Positions 1 to 7,876 of a DNA stretch of 64,000 bases are shown here, one piece after another. The first letter of the stretch is position 1. Each line of letters begins with the position of its first letter. The notes below the pieces were generated by a model. The model ran no database searches. It worked only from the letters and a program-made list of their open reading frames with translations, and was not told the origin of the DNA. The DNA is from CAZOEL01 sp964578835 (GTDB lineage Bacteria > Desulfobacterota > Syntrophobacteria > Syntrophobacterales > Syntrophobacteraceae). The position numbers were made by a program, and so were the translations under genes. The stretch is taken from positions 1-64,000 of the forward strand of contig CAZOEL010000007.1 in NCBI GenBank assembly GCA_964578835.1. Direction: 5' to 3'.

Positions 1-2
1 TA

Positions 3-635
3 GAGGAGAGGATGGGCATCTCGGCCAGAGACATCTACGGGCTTACGGAGATGGGAGGCCCTGGCATGGGGTTCGACTGTGACGCTCAGGAAGGATTGCA
101 TATAAATGAGGATCACTTCATAGCCGAAATCGTGGACCCGATAACGCTTGAGCCCGTTCCCATGGGGCAAAGAGGGGAGCTCGTCCTTACCGCCATCCAA
201 AGAAGGGCAATGCCTCTTGTCAGATACCGCACCAAGGACATCACTACGCTAAGACGTGAGAAATGCTCGTGTGGGCGCACCCTGGTGAAGATGGACAAGG
301 TCACCGGACGCTCCGACGACATGCTCATCATCAACGGCGTCAACGTCTTCCCCTCTCAGGTCGAATCGCTCCTGAGCGACATCGAGGAAGTGGAGATGCA
401 GTACGTGCTCGTGGTGGGCAAGAGGAAGCATCTCGATGACGTCAAGCTCAGAATTGAAGTGAGAAAAGACGTTTACGAAGCTGGGCAGGAGAAGCTTTCG
501 CAAGTTCAGAACAAAATAGGCACACATATAAAAGATATGCTGGGCATCACTGTCGGCGTTGAATTGGCTCCGCCAAAAGCTCTCACGAGAAGCGAAGGAA
601 AAGCGGTGCGCATCATAGATGAAAGGCCGAAATAG
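3..635 (+). CDS. paaK: phenylacetate-CoA ligase family protein (PaaK-like), C-terminal part
   Basis: The gene is cut by the left window edge; the first complete in-frame codon is at 3, and the ATG at 12 is an internal methionine. About 210 residues are visible, the C-terminal half of an AMP-forming aryl-CoA ligase of roughly 430 residues. Adenylation motifs are present: the YGLTE core at about residues 12-16, the hinge region TGRSDDMLIINGVNVFPSQ and the PaaK-type C-terminal domain ending near the conserved KALTRSEGKAVR segment. A CSCG pair lies before the hinge, as is usual in PaaK. These enzymes activate phenylacetate or other aryl acids with ATP and CoA in the cytoplasm, releasing AMP and pyrophosphate. 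The substrate here cannot be read from the sequence. The double-ACT gene downstream is a common partner of such ligases in anaerobes. Confidence 0.9.
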   Translation, partial: EERMGISARDIYGLTEMGGPGMGFDCDAQEGLHINEDHFIAEIVDPITLEPVPMGQRGELVLTAIQRRAMPLVRYRTKDITTLRREKCSCGRTLVKMDKVTGRSDDMLIINGVNVFPSQVESLLSDIEEVEMQYVLVVGKRKHLDDVKLRIEVRKDVYEAGQEKLSQVQNKIGTHIKDMLGITVGVELAPPKALTRSEGKAVRIIDERPK

Positions 636-1041
636 TCCGGAGATCTGGAACTCGAAGCCGATATGCGTTCTCAATGCTCATAAGCTTCTTAATGCTCAAG
701 CTCCTGCTCTGCGCCGCAAAGCAAGTTTCCTGAAGCCCGGCGCGCTTCTTCCTGTTGCTGCTCTACTTCGTCGCTCAAAAACGACTTGTATGGTCACGTT
801 GCCGAAAAAGACCGAATGGCCTGTTAGGTATAGGAATCTTGCCTTCGGTTGAATCCAATCCGGCTATCCTCCAAACGAATCCGTTCACCGCAGAAATGCA
901 GAAGACGCTGCGTGAGCGAAACGAGTGGAGCCCAAGCAGTGGCTTTATCAAAGCGACTAATGGCTGTGCGGTTCTTCGCGTTTACTCCGCGGGCTTCTGC
1001 GTTTCCAAAGTGAATGTTCAGCCCAGCAAAAGGAGGTCTCA
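636..1041. other. intergenic stretch between paaK-like and ACT genes
   Basis: No convincing gene is seen. Short open frames on both strands have no ribosome binding site and no recognisable domain. The only clear signal is AAAGGAGG at 1029-1036, the ribosome binding site of the next gene. The ACT gene may be transcribed from here or by read-through from the ligase. Confidence 0.5.
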
Positions 1042-1485
1042 ATGAAGCTCAAGCAAATCGTGTTGTCGATAGAAAACTCACCGGAGCGTCTCTACCAGGT
1101 CACCAACGCCTTGGGGGAGGCGGGAATCAACCTGAGAGCGCTCAATCTGGTGGACACCGGGGAATTCGGGCAGCTCAAGCTTTTGGTCTCGGATTTGCCG
1201 AAGGCCAGGCGCATTCTCATGGAGCTTCAGATGCCGGCTTTCGTCAACGAAGTGGTGGCGGCCGAGATGCCGGATGTGCCCAGAAGCCTTGCCGGCGTGT
1301 TGAAGCCTTTGACCGAGGCGGGACTCTATCCGACCAGCATGTATGCCTTCCATGGCTCTTCTCAAGGCAAGGTGGTCATGATCTTCCGGTTCAGCGACAA
1401 TGACAGGGCTGTGGAGATGCTCGAGCGAATGGGCGTCAGGATCCTGGACTCCGAAGCCTTTGGAATACTTGAAAGCGGAAAATAA
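1042..1485 (+). CDS. tandem ACT-domain protein
   Basis: A 147-residue protein made almost entirely of two ACT-type ligand-binding folds, about residues 3-68 and 72-142. The first begins KQIVLSIENSPERLYQVTNAL, with the beta-alpha-beta pattern and the turn glycine (EAGINLRAL). The start ATG has a near-perfect AAAGGAGG five bases upstream. ACT domains usually bind amino acids or other small ligands. Stand-alone double-ACT proteins next to phenylacetate-CoA ligases are common in anaerobic bacteria, but I know of no proven role. A regulatory or aromatic-ligand-binding function is inferred from position. The downstream reductase begins only about 20 bases after the stop, so the two are probably cotranscribed. 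Confidence 0.85.
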   Translation: MKLKQIVLSIENSPERLYQVTNALGEAGINLRALNLVDTGEFGQLKLLVSDLPKARRILMELQMPAFVNEVVAAEMPDVPRSLAGVLKPLTEAGLYPTSMYAFHGSSQGKVVMIFRFSDNDRAVEMLERMGVRILDSEAFGILESGK

Positions 1486-1506
1486 AAGGGAAAGGTGAAG
1501 TGGATC

Positions 1507-2469
1507 ATGAAAGATAAAGCCGACTTTAGTCCTAAGAAGTTTGCAGTGGTCGGAGCCGGTCCGGTCGGATGCATTGTGGCGGCCTTCCTTGCAAAGGGCG
1601 GCTATGAGGTGTCGATTTGCGATGTCATCCCCGAGCTTGTCGATCCGGCGAAAGACTCCGGAATCACCATAGAAGGCTCTGAGACGCTCCACCAAACGAT
1701 CCCGCACACGTGCCACAGCGTCGATGAATTGGCCGGGTTTGATCCCGACGTCATCTTTATAACCGTCAAAGCCAATGCTCTTCCTCTCATCTCATCGGCC
1801 ATAGAGGAATTCCATAGAGACGGCATGTACGTCATCAGCTGGCAGAATGGAATCGACACAGAGCTCGAGATCTCCAAAGTGCTCGGCAAGCCTCCCGTCA
1901 TGCGCGGGGTAGTGAACTGGGGATGCGGGTTGAAGAAGCCCTGCCATGTGGTGATGCCTTTCCATCACCCGCCGCACTTCCTCCAGGAGCTCGCGCCGGA
2001 GTCTGGAGGGGCGGCCGCAGCGATAGCGGCGGTGCTGAGCGAGTGCGGACTTCCAACCGAGCATACCAGTCAGATCGTCCCGATGGTCTGGAGGAAGGCC
2101 GTGATGAACTCGAGCATGAATCCCGTGTGCGCCGTCACTGGCCTCACCATGGCTCAGGCGACCGGAGACCCGATCATCTTCGGGCTCGTGGACTCTCTCG
2201 TAAAAGAGTGCATCAAAGTCGCCCGCGCAAACGACATCGTCCTTGGCTGGGACTACTACCCCAAAGCCATCGAATATCTCAAGAATGCAGGCGCCCACAA
2301 GCCATCCATGTTGATGGACATAGAGGCGGGACGCCGCACGGAAATTGATTTCATGAACGGGAAATTCATCGAGTACGGAATAAGAGCCGGAATAGAGACT
2401 CCCTACAACATAACGCTCCAGTCTCTGGTGAAGGGACTCGAGTCCACCATTCAATCCGGCAAGAAATGA
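1507..2469 (+). CDS. ketopantoate reductase family NAD(P)-dependent dehydrogenase
   Basis: A 320-residue protein of the PanE/ApbA family, which normally reduces 2-dehydropantoate to pantoate with NADPH for CoA synthesis. The Rossmann motif GAGPVGCIVAAFLAKGG is at the N-terminus. The catalytic-type lysine sits in VWRKAVMNSSMNPVCA and the conserved glutamate in GRRTEIDFMNG, so the active site looks intact. A GTG at 1495 is also in frame, but ATG 1507 has a better-placed AAGGTGA at 1492-1498 and begins closer to the fold. It lies between a double-ACT protein and an acyl-CoA synthetase, so it may act on a 2-oxo acid or a beta-hydroxyacid of a degradation pathway rather than on ketopantoate. Family membership is secure; the substrate is not. 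Confidence 0.85.
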   Translation: MKDKADFSPKKFAVVGAGPVGCIVAAFLAKGGYEVSICDVIPELVDPAKDSGITIEGSETLHQTIPHTCHSVDELAGFDPDVIFITVKANALPLISSAIEEFHRDGMYVISWQNGIDTELEISKVLGKPPVMRGVVNWGCGLKKPCHVVMPFHHPPHFLQELAPESGGAAAAIAAVLSECGLPTEHTSQIVPMVWRKAVMNSSMNPVCAVTGLTMAQATGDPIIFGLVDSLVKECIKVARANDIVLGWDYYPKAIEYLKNAGAHKPSMLMDIEAGRRTEIDFMNGKFIEYGIRAGIETPYNITLQSLVKGLESTIQSGKK

Positions 2470-2582
2470 GGCGCTGACCTCAAGCCGAACGGTCGCCTCA
2501 AAAGACGAAAGGCATCCCGCCGGCGTCGGCGCATAGGGGCGACTCATGGTCTAGGCAACGCCATCGATATCGGAGGTCAAAC

Positions 2583-4136
2583 GTGGCTCACTGGATGAAC
2601 TTAGGACAAAATCTCAAGGTCAATGCGAGAAAGTTTGCGGATAAGATTGCGCTGAAGGAGAAGAACAGAAGTTTCACCTATGCTCAGACCAACGAGCGCG
2701 TGAATCGGCTGGCGCATAGTCTCCTCTCCTCGGGGCTGGGAAAGGGAGACAAGGTTGCCGTCTTATTGGAGAACAGCGTTGAAATCGTAGAATTATACCT
2801 CGCAACGGCCAAGACCGGCCTAATCATTATACCCATTAACTTCCGTCTGGTCGGGCGCGAAGTTGAATATATCCTCAATAACTCCGACGCCAAAGCATTG
2901 TTCGTTCACCAACAATTCACGGCTACGGTCGATCAAATCAGAGCGGATTTGCCCAATCTCGCGCCCGATCGCTATTTTGTCGTGGGTAAAGAAACAGAGG
3001 GCTATCGCGAGTATGAATCATTGCTTGGCGGAGGGTCTGCCGAGGAGCCTCAATGTGAAGTGCTGCCTTCGGATACCTGGATTCTCATCTACACGTCGGG
3101 CACTACGGGAAAGCCCAAAGGGGTGCTGCGCTCCCATGAGTCTCACATCGCCTATTACCTGCTCAATGCGCTGGAGTTCGGCTTTACCAAAGACGATATT
3201 TGCATGAACGTAATGCCTCTTTGCCACATCAATTCGGTCTACTTCACTTTCACCTTCACCTACCTTGGGGGGACCGCCTATATTCATCCCGCCATGTCTT
3301 TCAGGGCTGATGAAGTGCTGGAGATCATAGAGAGAGAAAAGATCACTTTTATCTCCCTTATCCCCACCCACTACAGTCTTATCCTGAGCGCATCAGAAGA
3401 AGCGCGCAAACGCGATGTGAGCTCCATCCGCAAGCTGCTCTGCTCGTCGGCTCCCGTGAGACAGAAAATGAAGATGGAGATCATGGAGTTCTTTCCGGGC
3501 GTGCAGCTCTATGAGGCCTATGGATCGACTGAAGGCGGCATGGTCACCATTCTCAAGCCCGAAGACCAGCTGAAGAAACTGGGCTCCATTGGATGCGAGG
3601 TTCTGGGCACCGATTGCATAAAACTTCTCGGTATGAACGGGGATGAGGTTCCTGTTGGGGAAGTAGGGGAGATCTACTCTTGTGGGCCGATGCTCTTCGA
3701 CGGGTATTATAAGCTGCCTGAAAAGACCGCTCAGGCTTTTCGCGGCAAATACTTTTCCGCAGGCGATATGGGTAGAAAGGATCCCGATGGCTATTACCAT
3801 ATTGTCGATAGAAAAGACAACATGATCATCACGGGCGGAGAGCATGTTTATCCTAGCGAAGTAGAAGAGTTGGTGGGAAGCCACGAGTATGTCTATGATT
3901 GCGCCTGCATCGGCGCTCCCGACGAGAAATGGGGCGAAAAGGTGGTTGTAGTAGTGGTGGCGAAGCAGGGACTATCTGAAGCGCAGATCAACGAGGATGT
4001 TATAAAGGAATACTGCAAAGATAACCTGGCTGCTTACAAGCGTCCCAAAGATGTGATCTTCATCAAGCCGGAAGAAATGCCGCGTACTGCAACGGGGAAG
4101 ATTCTGCACAGAGAATTGCGGCGGACCCTTGTTTAG
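2583..4136 (+). CDS. AMP-forming acyl-CoA synthetase (class I adenylate-forming)
   Basis: A 517-residue ligase of the usual length for medium- or long-chain acyl-CoA synthetases and related carnitine- or aryl-CoA ligases. The P-loop-like motif YTSGTTGKPKGV is near residue 169, the YGSTEGG motif near 316, the hinge IVDRKDNMIITGGEHVYPSE near 408 and the catalytic lysine in PRTATGKILHREL near the end. All key residues are present. The start is GTG, preceded by GGAGGT about six bases away. The reaction is carboxylate + ATP + CoA to acyl-CoA + AMP + pyrophosphate, in the cytoplasm. Neighbours suggest a role in fatty or aromatic acid catabolism. A terminator-like hairpin follows, then a TetR regulator that could control this group. 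Confidence 0.9.
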   Translation: MAHWMNLGQNLKVNARKFADKIALKEKNRSFTYAQTNERVNRLAHSLLSSGLGKGDKVAVLLENSVEIVELYLATAKTGLIIIPINFRLVGREVEYILNNSDAKALFVHQQFTATVDQIRADLPNLAPDRYFVVGKETEGYREYESLLGGGSAEEPQCEVLPSDTWILIYTSGTTGKPKGVLRSHESHIAYYLLNALEFGFTKDDICMNVMPLCHINSVYFTFTFTYLGGTAYIHPAMSFRADEVLEIIEREKITFISLIPTHYSLILSASEEARKRDVSSIRKLLCSSAPVRQKMKMEIMEFFPGVQLYEAYGSTEGGMVTILKPEDQLKKLGSIGCEVLGTDCIKLLGMNGDEVPVGEVGEIYSCGPMLFDGYYKLPEKTAQAFRGKYFSAGDMGRKDPDGYYHIVDRKDNMIITGGEHVYPSEVEELVGSHEYVYDCACIGAPDEKWGEKVVVVVVAKQGLSEAQINEDVIKEYCKDNLAAYKRPKDVIFIKPEEMPRTATGKILHRELRRTLV

Positions 4137-4191
4137 CGACCAGGGAGATGACTGAGGGGATGCCTCGGGACCAGGATTGATCGTACTCGCC

Positions 4192-4254
4192 TGGAGACGG
4201 CGACCGTGCGGGTGCTCCATATGCTCTCTCGGCGGTCGCCTCCAAGGCTTTTTT
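4192..4254 (+). terminator. probable intrinsic terminator after acyl-CoA synthetase gene
   Basis: TGGAG plus GCGACCG (4192-4196, 4200-4206) pair with CGGTCGC plus CTCCA (4233-4244), leaving a three-base bulge and a 26-base loop. A run of six T follows at 4249-4254. The placement 55 bases after the stop fits Rho-independent termination. Confidence 0.6.
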
Positions 4255-4398
4255 GCAAAGCTGGGCGCATGCGCCGGGACTAATTGCCTGAGCCGATCCC
4301 CCTGTCTATGACTAGTTACGAGGTGTATGAGGCCGTCTCGCAACTCTGTTTTCCGGCAGTATTTGCTTTGGAGTGTTCAATTTATAAGAGGGGCATTG

Positions 4399-5007
4399 AT
4401 GGCCGAGCAAGTGGCAAAAGACGTAAGGGAAGCAATCATAATCGAAAGCACCAGGCTTTTCCTGGCGAACGGCTTTCGTGGAACGTCGGTGAAAGAAATC
4501 ACGGAAGCGGCCGGGATTGCCCGTGGCACTCTTTACTGGTACTTCCCGAGCAAGGACGATGTGCTGGTGACCATCTTCAGACGGTTTGAGAGTGAGTTTC
4601 TCGATGGCCTCATAGCGGAAACAGATCGATGCGATGGAAACTTTGAAGATAAATATCGAGCATTTGTAAAATACGCGACAGAATACGCTCGCGACAACAG
4701 GCAACTCTCGGTAGCCTTCACCACTCTGCTTGGAGAAATGGTTGGAAGCAACACAGACGCGGAGAAAGTAGTGAGGGGCATCTATGAGAGATACCATCGT
4801 TTTGTGGAGAGAATGCTCGAAGATGGTAAAAGGGACGGCTCTGTGAGTGAAGATCTGGATACTTCCATATATGCTCACATAATCATTGCGAGCAATTCCG
4901 GCATGCTTCTTGAGTGGCTCGTCTTTGGCGAGGCTCTGGATAGCAAGGCTTTTGTCACGAAGATGCGGGATGTGCTCCTCTCGGGAATCGGCGAAAAAAG
5001 GAAATAG
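4399..5007 (+). CDS. TetR/AcrR family transcriptional regulator
   Basis: A 202-residue repressor. The N-terminal helix-turn-helix is clear: TSVKEITEAAGIARGTLYWYF at about residues 26-46, followed by the typical SKDDVLVTIF helix. The rest is the variable ligand-binding helical domain. An upstream in-frame ATG at 4327 exists, but ATG 4399 has GAGGGG at 4388-4393 and gives the normal TetR length. Regulators of this subgroup (FadR/AcrR-like) often respond to acyl-CoA esters and sit next to acyl-CoA metabolism genes. Control of the adjacent ligase group is therefore a reasonable inference. No clear palindromic operator was identified. Confidence 0.9.
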   Translation: MAEQVAKDVREAIIIESTRLFLANGFRGTSVKEITEAAGIARGTLYWYFPSKDDVLVTIFRRFESEFLDGLIAETDRCDGNFEDKYRAFVKYATEYARDNRQLSVAFTTLLGEMVGSNTDAEKVVRGIYERYHRFVERMLEDGKRDGSVSEDLDTSIYAHIIIASNSGMLLEWLVFGEALDSKAFVTKMRDVLLSGIGEKRK

Positions 5008-5283
5008 CTCCTTCCACGGTTGAATCCTCTGGGCGCTTCTTCTTCCGAAGACAGCAGCAATCAGCATTACCGCTTTTCTTCATAATCGTCTTCTCCTCGT
5101 GGAAATCATCGGCCATTCAGTAGGAACCATGTTCCACCGGTATCACGCCATCCATATTGAAGACTTTACCAGGCCATTGACCAATTTGAATCCTTTCTGA
5201 AAAGTCTTGACCCAAGCGCCAAAAACAAAAAGGGAATCAAGCCTTGTTTCTCTAATCGCCTGATTCCCCTTGATTTCCTGGAG

Positions 5284-5358
5284 GGTGAGTGACCGGACTT
5301 GAACCGGCAGCCTCTGGGGCCACAACCCAGTGCTCTAACCAATTGAGCTACACCCACC
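5284..5358 (-). tRNA. tRNA-His (GTG anticodon)
   Basis: On the minus strand the acceptor GTGGGTG pairs with CACTCAC, with a G at -1 opposite C73, the identity element of tRNA-His. The anticodon arm is CTGGG-TTGTGGC-CCCAG, giving anticodon GTG. The T arm is GCCGG-TTCAAGT-CCGGT and the D arm has AGCTCAATTGGTTAGAGCA. The CCA end is not encoded: the bases after C73 are CTCC. Open frames across it on the minus strand are the familiar translation artefact of tRNA genes. Confidence 0.96.
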
Positions 5359-5463
5359 GTAAGTGCTTAAATTGATAAAACGAAGGACTAGTATCACGCT
5401 GTGGATAAAACATCAAGAAAAAAATCTGACTCATATGCGGCTGCAATTGGTGAGGAGAGCATT

Positions 5464-6051
5464 ATGGAAAGTAACAACCCTATACTGGATAAGATCTCGG
5501 CGTTATCTCTCAGCGCAGCCTGTCTCATAATCGGTTTGGGATTCATCTTGCTGGGCGTTACGCTGCTTCCGATCATCGGGATTTTCATGGGAATTCCATT
5601 TCTAGCCCTGTCCTCTTACCTGTGGAATGAGAGAAATTATGCGCGCAAGGTTGCCATCCTGGTCGGATATCCACCCGATGGATCGAGTCATTACGCCAGG
5701 TTTGGAGGTCGAGGGATTATCCCTGTGGCAATTCTCAGCACTGAACGGAACAAAGGAGAACCCTTTGATTTCGATGCTAGAACAGTTGAGATCAAGTCTG
5801 TGAAGCTCGAGCCCGGAATGGTGAAGCCTGTAGAGAATAAAGGCTCCAGGGCAAATGGCCGGGCCCACTTCCAGGATGTCGACGGGGATGGAGATACAGA
5901 TGTCGTCTTCTATTTCTCGTTGAAAGAATCGGGCTTCACAGAGGATTTAAAAGATATTTGTCTTACGGGCGAAACGGTAGATGGAGAGATCATTAGAGGG
6001 TGCGCGGCGTTTGTCTCCCGAGTCGGCAGGCTATGGGATTTAAGCCGATAA
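5464..6051 (+). CDS. two-TM protein with extracellular-type 'IPVAILST' beta domain
   Basis: A 195-residue protein with two hydrophobic segments near the N-terminus (about residues 13-60), followed by a domain beginning GIIPVAILSTERN, with DFDARTVEIKSVKL, HFQDVDGDGDTDVVFYF and LTGETVDGEIIRGCAAF. This pattern is known to me from many secreted bacterial proteins as a C-terminal beta domain with a DxDxDGxxD calcium-binding-like loop. Here the loop is DVDGDGDTD. A GTG at 5401 is in frame, but ATG 5464 has GAGGAG six bases upstream. The function is unknown. With two TM helices and no classical signal peptide the domain may be anchored in the inner membrane, facing the periplasm. It stands alone between tRNA-His and an aldolase gene. 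Confidence 0.75.
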   Translation: MESNNPILDKISALSLSAACLIIGLGFILLGVTLLPIIGIFMGIPFLALSSYLWNERNYARKVAILVGYPPDGSSHYARFGGRGIIPVAILSTERNKGEPFDFDARTVEIKSVKLEPGMVKPVENKGSRANGRAHFQDVDGDGDTDVVFYFSLKESGFTEDLKDICLTGETVDGEIIRGCAAFVSRVGRLWDLSR

Positions 6052-6131
6052 TGTGTTAAGAATGATGCCTTGTCCCTAGACGCTAGGGCAGATTATCAGA
6101 CTGTTGCGGCTTTTGGGAAAGGACCAGTCGA

Positions 6132-6770
6132 ATGATGAGAAGCGAGGCGGACTTGCGCGTGGAGTTGATCCGGATCTGTCGGAGGCTTGATAGCAAAGGT
6201 TTTATTGCCGCTACAGACGGCAACGTCAGTTGCAGACTTGGCCAGGGCCTGCTGTTGGTCACCCCGAGCGGTAAAGCCAAAGGCGAATTGACGCCGATAG
6301 ACCTGCTTGTGGTGGATTCGTGTGGCCAAACGGTTTCGGGAAGAGGAAGGCCATCGAGTGAAATCCGCATGCATCTCTTTGTATACGAAAAGCGTCCGGA
6401 CGTGGAGGCCATCGTTCATGCGCATCCGCCGCTCCTGACGGCCTATACCCTCGCTGGCGCGCTGTTTGTGGCTGAAGCGCTGCCTGAAGTGTGGCTAAGT
6501 ATTGGCTCCGTCCCCACTGCTCCGTACGCTACCCCGTCCACGCAGGAAGTCCCGGATTCGCTTGCTCCTTTTGTCGAGAATCATCAGGCGATCCTCATGG
6601 AACGGCATGGATCGCTCACCTTTGGGAGCACCTTGAAGGAAGCGTTCATGAGGCTCGAAAAGCTCGAGCACGCCGCGCATACTCTTTTCTATGCGCGGTT
6701 GTTGAGGAAAGACGCGGTCTTGCCTCTATCCCCCGATGCGTTGAGAAGGCTCGAGGCGCTTCGCTTCTGA
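6132..6770 (+). CDS. class II aldolase/adducin family protein (fuculose-1-phosphate aldolase-like)
   Basis: A 212-residue protein of the family containing L-fuculose-1-phosphate aldolase, ribulose-5-phosphate 4-epimerase and methylthioribulose-1-phosphate dehydratase. Visible features are the phosphate-binding GNVSCRL and TPSGKAKGEL motifs, the catalytic-type glutamate in SSEIRMHLFVY, the zinc-ligand pair in IVHAHPPLLTAYT and the third histidine in MERHGSLTFG. The metal site is complete. ATG 6132 or 6135 can serve as start. The true substrate cannot be chosen from sequence alone. No sugar kinase or isomerase lies nearby, so it may act in salvage (for example of 5-deoxysugars or methylthioribose) rather than in fucose catabolism. 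Confidence 0.88.
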   Translation: MMRSEADLRVELIRICRRLDSKGFIAATDGNVSCRLGQGLLLVTPSGKAKGELTPIDLLVVDSCGQTVSGRGRPSSEIRMHLFVYEKRPDVEAIVHAHPPLLTAYTLAGALFVAEALPEVWLSIGSVPTAPYATPSTQEVPDSLAPFVENHQAILMERHGSLTFGSTLKEAFMRLEKLEHAAHTLFYARLLRKDAVLPLSPDALRRLEALRF

Positions 6771-7086
6771 AGTTCGATTGCCAAGATATTCATGCTCGGT
6801 CACTTTCTCGGCAACGTCCCGCTCCAAGCGCCAAGGACGGATGGCGGAGCCTCCTCGGTCTTATTGTCTCAGTCGCCGAAAGATAGAAAAAGGATTGCAA
6901 TTTGATGTTCTTTGCACTTATAAATGAAGCATTAGATTGCCTGATGCGTTATCATTGCCGTTATGCTGTGTGTACGGAATAATTGGCCTTCGAGCAGAGT
7001 GGTCGAGTTGCTGCGAGTGGGGGCCGATGTGGAGGGGGCGCCCGCCAGGCGCGGGTTGTTTTGGGTCATGGAGCGGGATCGATAAT
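6771..7086. other. intergenic stretch upstream of TVP38-like gene
   Basis: No gene is supported. An in-frame upward extension of the next gene to 6937 is possible, but it lacks the composition of a membrane protein and a convincing ribosome binding site. No strong hairpin or promoter was recognised. Confidence 0.4.
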
Positions 7087-7836
7087 ATGAAAGAGGGAAT
7101 CGGCGCCTTTGGTAATAGACATATCCAATTCAAACTCGCACTTTTCACAATCATTTTTGTCTGCATTGCCTTATTGCTCTACAAGACGGAATTATACCGA
7201 GTATTCATCAGCAGGCATCACCTTATTTCCTTTCTGGAATCATTGGGAGCCTGGGGAGGGGTCGGCCTTATCGCGCTTCAGGCTCTTCAAGTCCTCATAG
7301 CCCCTATTCCGGGCGAGGTCACCGGGCTATTGGGCGGGTATGTTTATGGTCCCTATTTGGGGGTGCTTCTATCCACCATAGGGCTGACGATGGGCTCCTA
7401 CCTGGCCTTCGCTCTCTCCAAGGCGCTGGGTCGGCCTTTCGTGAAAAAGCTTGTGCCTGCAAGCACCCTCAAGCGTTTTGATTATCTCCTCCATCACAAA
7501 GGCGCTTTTTTCGTATTCCTGCTTTTTCTCATTCCTGGTATTCCCAAAGATTATCTTTGCTACATATTGGGCCTGGGAAGCCTTTCCACAACGGAATTTC
7601 TCGTGATAGGCGGAACGGGCCGGCTTCTGGGAACCATCTTGCTGTCGGTCGGAGGCTATTACATAAGACTGCAGCAGTACGCCAAGTTCACGATCCTGAT
7701 TGCGGTTGCTCTGCTTTTCTTGTGCTGGGCATATGCTTGCAAAGACAAGCTCGAAAGATGGTTCCGACTCTGGCATATCAAGAGAAGAAGAGGGAAGATG
7801 CCCCATAGCGCGAGCCGGATGGCCACGAAAGCATGA
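7087..7836 (+). CDS. TVP38/TMEM64 family (SNARE-associated/DedA-like) inner membrane protein
   Basis: A 249-residue multi-pass membrane protein. After a first TM helix (about residues 15-33) comes the characteristic re-entrant block: GEVTGLLGGYVYGPYLGVLLSTIG, GSYLAFALSKALGRPF, then LIPGIPKDYLCYILGL and GGTGRLLGTILLSVGG. These match the VTT domain of TVP38/DedA proteins, which have been linked to lipid (undecaprenyl phosphate) scrambling or transport. ATG 7087 was chosen because the homologous region starts there; GGAG lies about 13 bases upstream, which is distant. The C-terminus is basic. The gene is convergent with larC. A specific cargo is not predictable. Confidence 0.85.
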   Translation: MKEGIGAFGNRHIQFKLALFTIIFVCIALLLYKTELYRVFISRHHLISFLESLGAWGGVGLIALQALQVLIAPIPGEVTGLLGGYVYGPYLGVLLSTIGLTMGSYLAFALSKALGRPFVKKLVPASTLKRFDYLLHHKGAFFVFLLFLIPGIPKDYLCYILGLGSLSTTEFLVIGGTGRLLGTILLSVGGYYIRLQQYAKFTILIAVALLFLCWAYACKDKLERWFRLWHIKRRRGKMPHSASRMATKA

Positions 7837-7876
7837 GGCGTCTGCGTTTTGGCATGTGCGATTGAAGAGCCCCTTC

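Noticed and set aside
5143..5357. Minus-strand frames of 60-63 codons over the tRNA gene
   Set aside because: The GVAQLVRALGCGPRGCRFKSGHS-like text is the usual translation artefact of a tRNA.
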